A stretch of DNA of 64,000 bases from Cololabis saira (lineage: Eukaryota; Chordata; Actinopteri; Beloniformes; Belonidae): the NCBI RefSeq assembly GCF_033807715.1, contig NC_084607.1:19348441-19412440 (forward strand). Reading direction: 5' to 3'. The notes beneath the pieces are model-generated. The model was not told the DNA's origin. It searched no databases and saw only the letters and a program-made list of their open reading frames with translations. The translations under genes and the position numbers were made by a program. Of this stretch, positions 13,078-64,000 are shown piece by piece; the stretch's first letter is position 1, and each line of letters begins with the position of its first letter.

Positions 13078-13541
13078 ACAGTACTCGAGTTGAGGGGGGA
13101 TGAGGGGGGATGACATCCCTCCTGAAATAAAAACAGTCAAAATCATCCCCCCTGTAAAACTGCCATCCCCCCTCATTTCATCAATGAATGTGGTTTTACT
13201 GTTATTTCAACATTTAGAGTCATCCCCAGAAAAATAACAGCAGAAAAATTACTTATTTGACAATTTTCATCTATTTCAAGTAAATTTTCACTTAAAATAA
13301 GTAGAAATATCTGCCAGTGGGACAAGATTTATCTTCTTATTACAAGCAAAAAAATCTTATTCCACTGGCAGATTTTCTACTTTCTAATTTCAAGTGAAAA
13401 TCTACTTGAAACAGGTGAAAATTGTTGTTTTTTCCAGTGATGAGTCTTGTTTTAAGTGTAATGAGATTTGTTTACTAAAATGAGACATTTTAATTAGAAA
13501 GAAGACAAATATTCTTGTTAAGATTTTGAGTTTTTGCAGTG
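13078..13541. mobile_element. Composite non-autonomous element, copy 1 (C-rich repeat plus foldback)
   Basis: Starts CAGTACTCGAGTTGAGGGG, followed by about two units of a repeat with ATCCCCCCTGAAATAAAAAC, then a near-palindrome centred near 13340 (arms with GCCAGTGGGACAAGAT and its complement). It ends GATTTTGAGTTTTTGCAGTG. The same order is found at 35727-36370, and the foldback alone at 15727-16115. Confidence 0.75.
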
Positions 13542-13760
13542 ATCCATTTTACTTATCCTGTGAAGGACAGAGTCATATTGATAAGTTCAGAAAACTGTTT
13601 TTTATTGTTGTGTTTTGATGTATTTGATGTAAGCCCAGTGGATATTTAAAGCTTACAGAAGGCTGCATTTAACTGCTGCTATGTCATTCCTGCAGTATTT
13701 CTGCAGGTGTTTTGGTCAGTGCTATTATTTGTAATATATTATATTATTTGTATGCAGCAT

Positions 13761-14115
13761 GTCTTGGAAAATGAGAATATTGTGATTAAGTCCTTCATTT
13801 TCTGTAATGCAAAAAATGTCATACATTCTGGATTCATTACAAATCAACTGAAATATTGCAAGCCTTTTATTATTTTAATATTGCTGATCATGGCTTACAG
13901 CTTAAGAAAACTCAAATATCCTATCTCAAAAAATTTGAATATTCTCGGAATCTTAATCTTAAACTGTAAGCCATAATCAACAATATTAAAATAATAAAAG
14001 GCTTGCAATATTTCAGTTGATTTGTAATGAATCCAGAATGTATGACATTTTTGTTTTTTTTAATTGCATTACAGAAAATAAAGAACTTTATCACAATATT
14101 CTAATGTTCTGAGAC
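13761..14115. mobile_element. Palindromic foldback transposon (355 bp)
   Basis: The left half (AGAATATTGTGAT, CATACATTCTGGATTCATTA, TTGCAAGCCTTTTATTATTT) is repeated in inverted order in the right half. The outer ends GTCTTGGAAAAT and ATGTTCTGAGAC are imperfect complements. No coding capacity; a non-autonomous DNA element of a type dispersed in fish. Confidence 0.85.
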
Positions 14116-14119
14116 AGTC

Positions 14120-14121
<2 letters not shown>

Positions 14122-14183
<62 letters not shown>

Positions 14184-14320
14184 ATATACACATACCGGTA
14201 TATATAATATTATATATATAAGCGTATATATATATAAGCGTCTTTGAGATCTTTTAAAAGCTCTATAAATAAAATGTATTATTATTATTATATATATACA
14301 TACATATATATGTATATATT
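14122..14320. repeat. (TA)n microsatellite and AT-rich tail
   Basis: Pure TA run at 14122-14174, then degenerate TA/CATA repeats and a short ATT run. Confidence 0.9.
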
Positions 14321-14479
14321 ACATTGTAATACAGGCAATAAAGAAGGATATAATTAAACATCAACAGTAACAAGAGTACTTGTATGTTAAAGTTACTAAC
14401 ATTGGTAACAGGAACATTGGATACTTTTATGGCGTTTTCAAAGTTTAAAGCAGGTAGAACAAAAACTTATTTTTTTTTT

Positions 14480-15404
14480 TATTTTAAATGTTACCGTGCC
14501 CCTAGAGGCAGCTCGCCGTCCGTCCACATGACGCACGGCGGGCCGGGTCTACGTCAGGGCGTCAGGGCAGACACCTCCCCTCCTCCCCCCTCAGTCTAGC
14601 AGGGAAGAAAAAAAAACTTTTTTTTTTTGTATCGGAGGAATCAACAGCCGCCATCTTGACGCGGCTCGGAATCGGGATTTCGGGGGGAGCATTAATTTTA
14701 AAAACCGATCTGAGCCACCCAGTCTGGGCTGAAAAGGCATTTTTCCATCAGAAAGTCGAAGTATTAGTTCTTTCGCGTGGAATTAATCCAAACGCGTGGG
14801 GGTTCGGGGGGGTTTTATCGTCTCGAAAGCCCACTGTATATTTGATTTCCCTTTTAGAGAGCGCCGCTTCTCGCCGTATCTCCGTCCAGAGACGCTGTAT
14901 TTACCGGGAGACAGCGACGAGAAAAATAATCCACCTCATAGAAAATATTTTTTGAATTTTCTTTTTTTTAATTATGCCAGAATCGGATTTTATGGCTGCT
15001 GTTTTTGACTGAAAAAAAATGATTTTGTACATACGTGAAACCGGCGATCTGCGGCGGAAGGGATTTGTGTAATATTTTATGATTGATTTTTATTTATTTT
15101 TCTCCGGCCGAAATAATTTTTGGACGCTATTATTGAGGATGATTATGTGGGTGTTGGGTGTTGGATTATCATGGGGTGATCTTCGGTGGCGAAGCGTGGC
15201 GCTGTTGCCCTTCTTTTGAATCCCTTTTCTCCAGGCAGCATTTCGCGAGTCTAGTAGTCAAGAAAAAAATTGTAATAATTGCTCCTTTTTAGCGCAACTT
15301 TGGCGAAAGTTGCCTATTATTACAGGTCGGGGGTTTAAGATTTTGGACCGACCCTGCTCTTAATTACCTGAATCAAAATCCATTGGTAATATTGAGGTAT
15401 CAGG
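14480..15404 (+). promoter_or_regulatory. crebbp: crebbp promoter and 5' untranslated region
   Basis: A CpG-rich segment (14495-14700) follows AT-rich DNA and leads into sequence ending at the crebbp start codon. A CRE-like half site TACGTCAG lies at 14550 and a YY1-type element at 14647. There is no TATA box in a convincing position, which fits a housekeeping-type promoter. Several upstream ATGs occur (for example near 15138-15175). The transcription start is not determinable here. Confidence 0.6.
14647..14658 (+). promoter_or_regulatory. YY1-type element in the crebbp promoter
   Basis: GCCGCCATCTTG matches the YY1 consensus on the minus strand (CAAGATGGCGGC), a motif often found just downstream of start sites of TATA-less genes. 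This suggests transcription begins close to 14600-14650. Confidence 0.6.
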
Positions 15405-63919
<48,515 letters not shown>

Positions 63920-64000
63920 GTAAGACTAAAGTATGAAATGAAACGCTAGCCAAACACCAAACATTTTTATTTCAGAAAAATGGCTTAGAGGAAGAGTTCA

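Noticed and set aside
63961..64000. Possible crebbp exon 26 after TTTATTTCAG
   Set aside because: The sequence after this AG (AAAAATGGCTTAG) does not encode the expected RVYISYLDS continuation and soon meets a stop.

Overview
The window is vertebrate nuclear DNA, most likely from a teleost fish. It holds spliced genes with GT-AG introns, long CA/TG and TA microsatellites, and a dense load of hAT-, PIF/Harbinger- and Tc1/mariner-like DNA transposons, tRNA-derived SINEs and LINE remnants of fish type. Two genes lie head to tail on the + strand: the 3' part of adcy9 (membrane adenylyl cyclase type 9) and the 5' two thirds of crebbp (CREB-binding protein, a histone acetyltransferase coactivator). 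The same order and orientation (ADCY9 then CREBBP in the sense of transcription) is found at human 16p13.3.

Layout. 1-1933: adcy9 intron. 1934-7724: nine adcy9 coding exons ending at a stop codon; the earlier exons lie left of the window. 7725 to about 10900: long adcy9 3'UTR with several AATAAA hexamers. 10900-14480: intergenic DNA with repeats. 14480-15404: GC-rich crebbp promoter and 5'UTR with a YY1-type element. 15405-63919: crebbp exons 1-25, running from the initiator Met through the nuclear-receptor interaction region, TAZ1, KIX, a Pro/Gln-rich linker, the SUMO-motif CRD1 region, the bromodomain and the PHD/RING region into the start of the HAT domain. The gene continues to the right. 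Every exon junction was checked for phase, and the 25 exons join into one open frame of 4067 nt (1355 codons plus 2 nt).

The large crebbp introns (1, 2, 4 and 12) are transposon graveyards. Several elements are bounded by inverted repeats and exact target-site duplications: 15562-16311, 19493-19965, 29865-31800 (with a TA-flanked element and a hairpin nested inside), 37384-38458 and 54887-55017. A family of short GC-rich hairpin elements occurs seven times. Intron 4 carries a decayed 28S rRNA gene fragment split by an hAT-like insertion. The repeats have no evident functional link to the genes. Functionally, adcy9 makes cAMP, and CREBBP is a coactivator recruited by PKA-phosphorylated CREB, so the two neighbours act at opposite ends of one signalling route. 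That link is known biology, not something this sequence shows.
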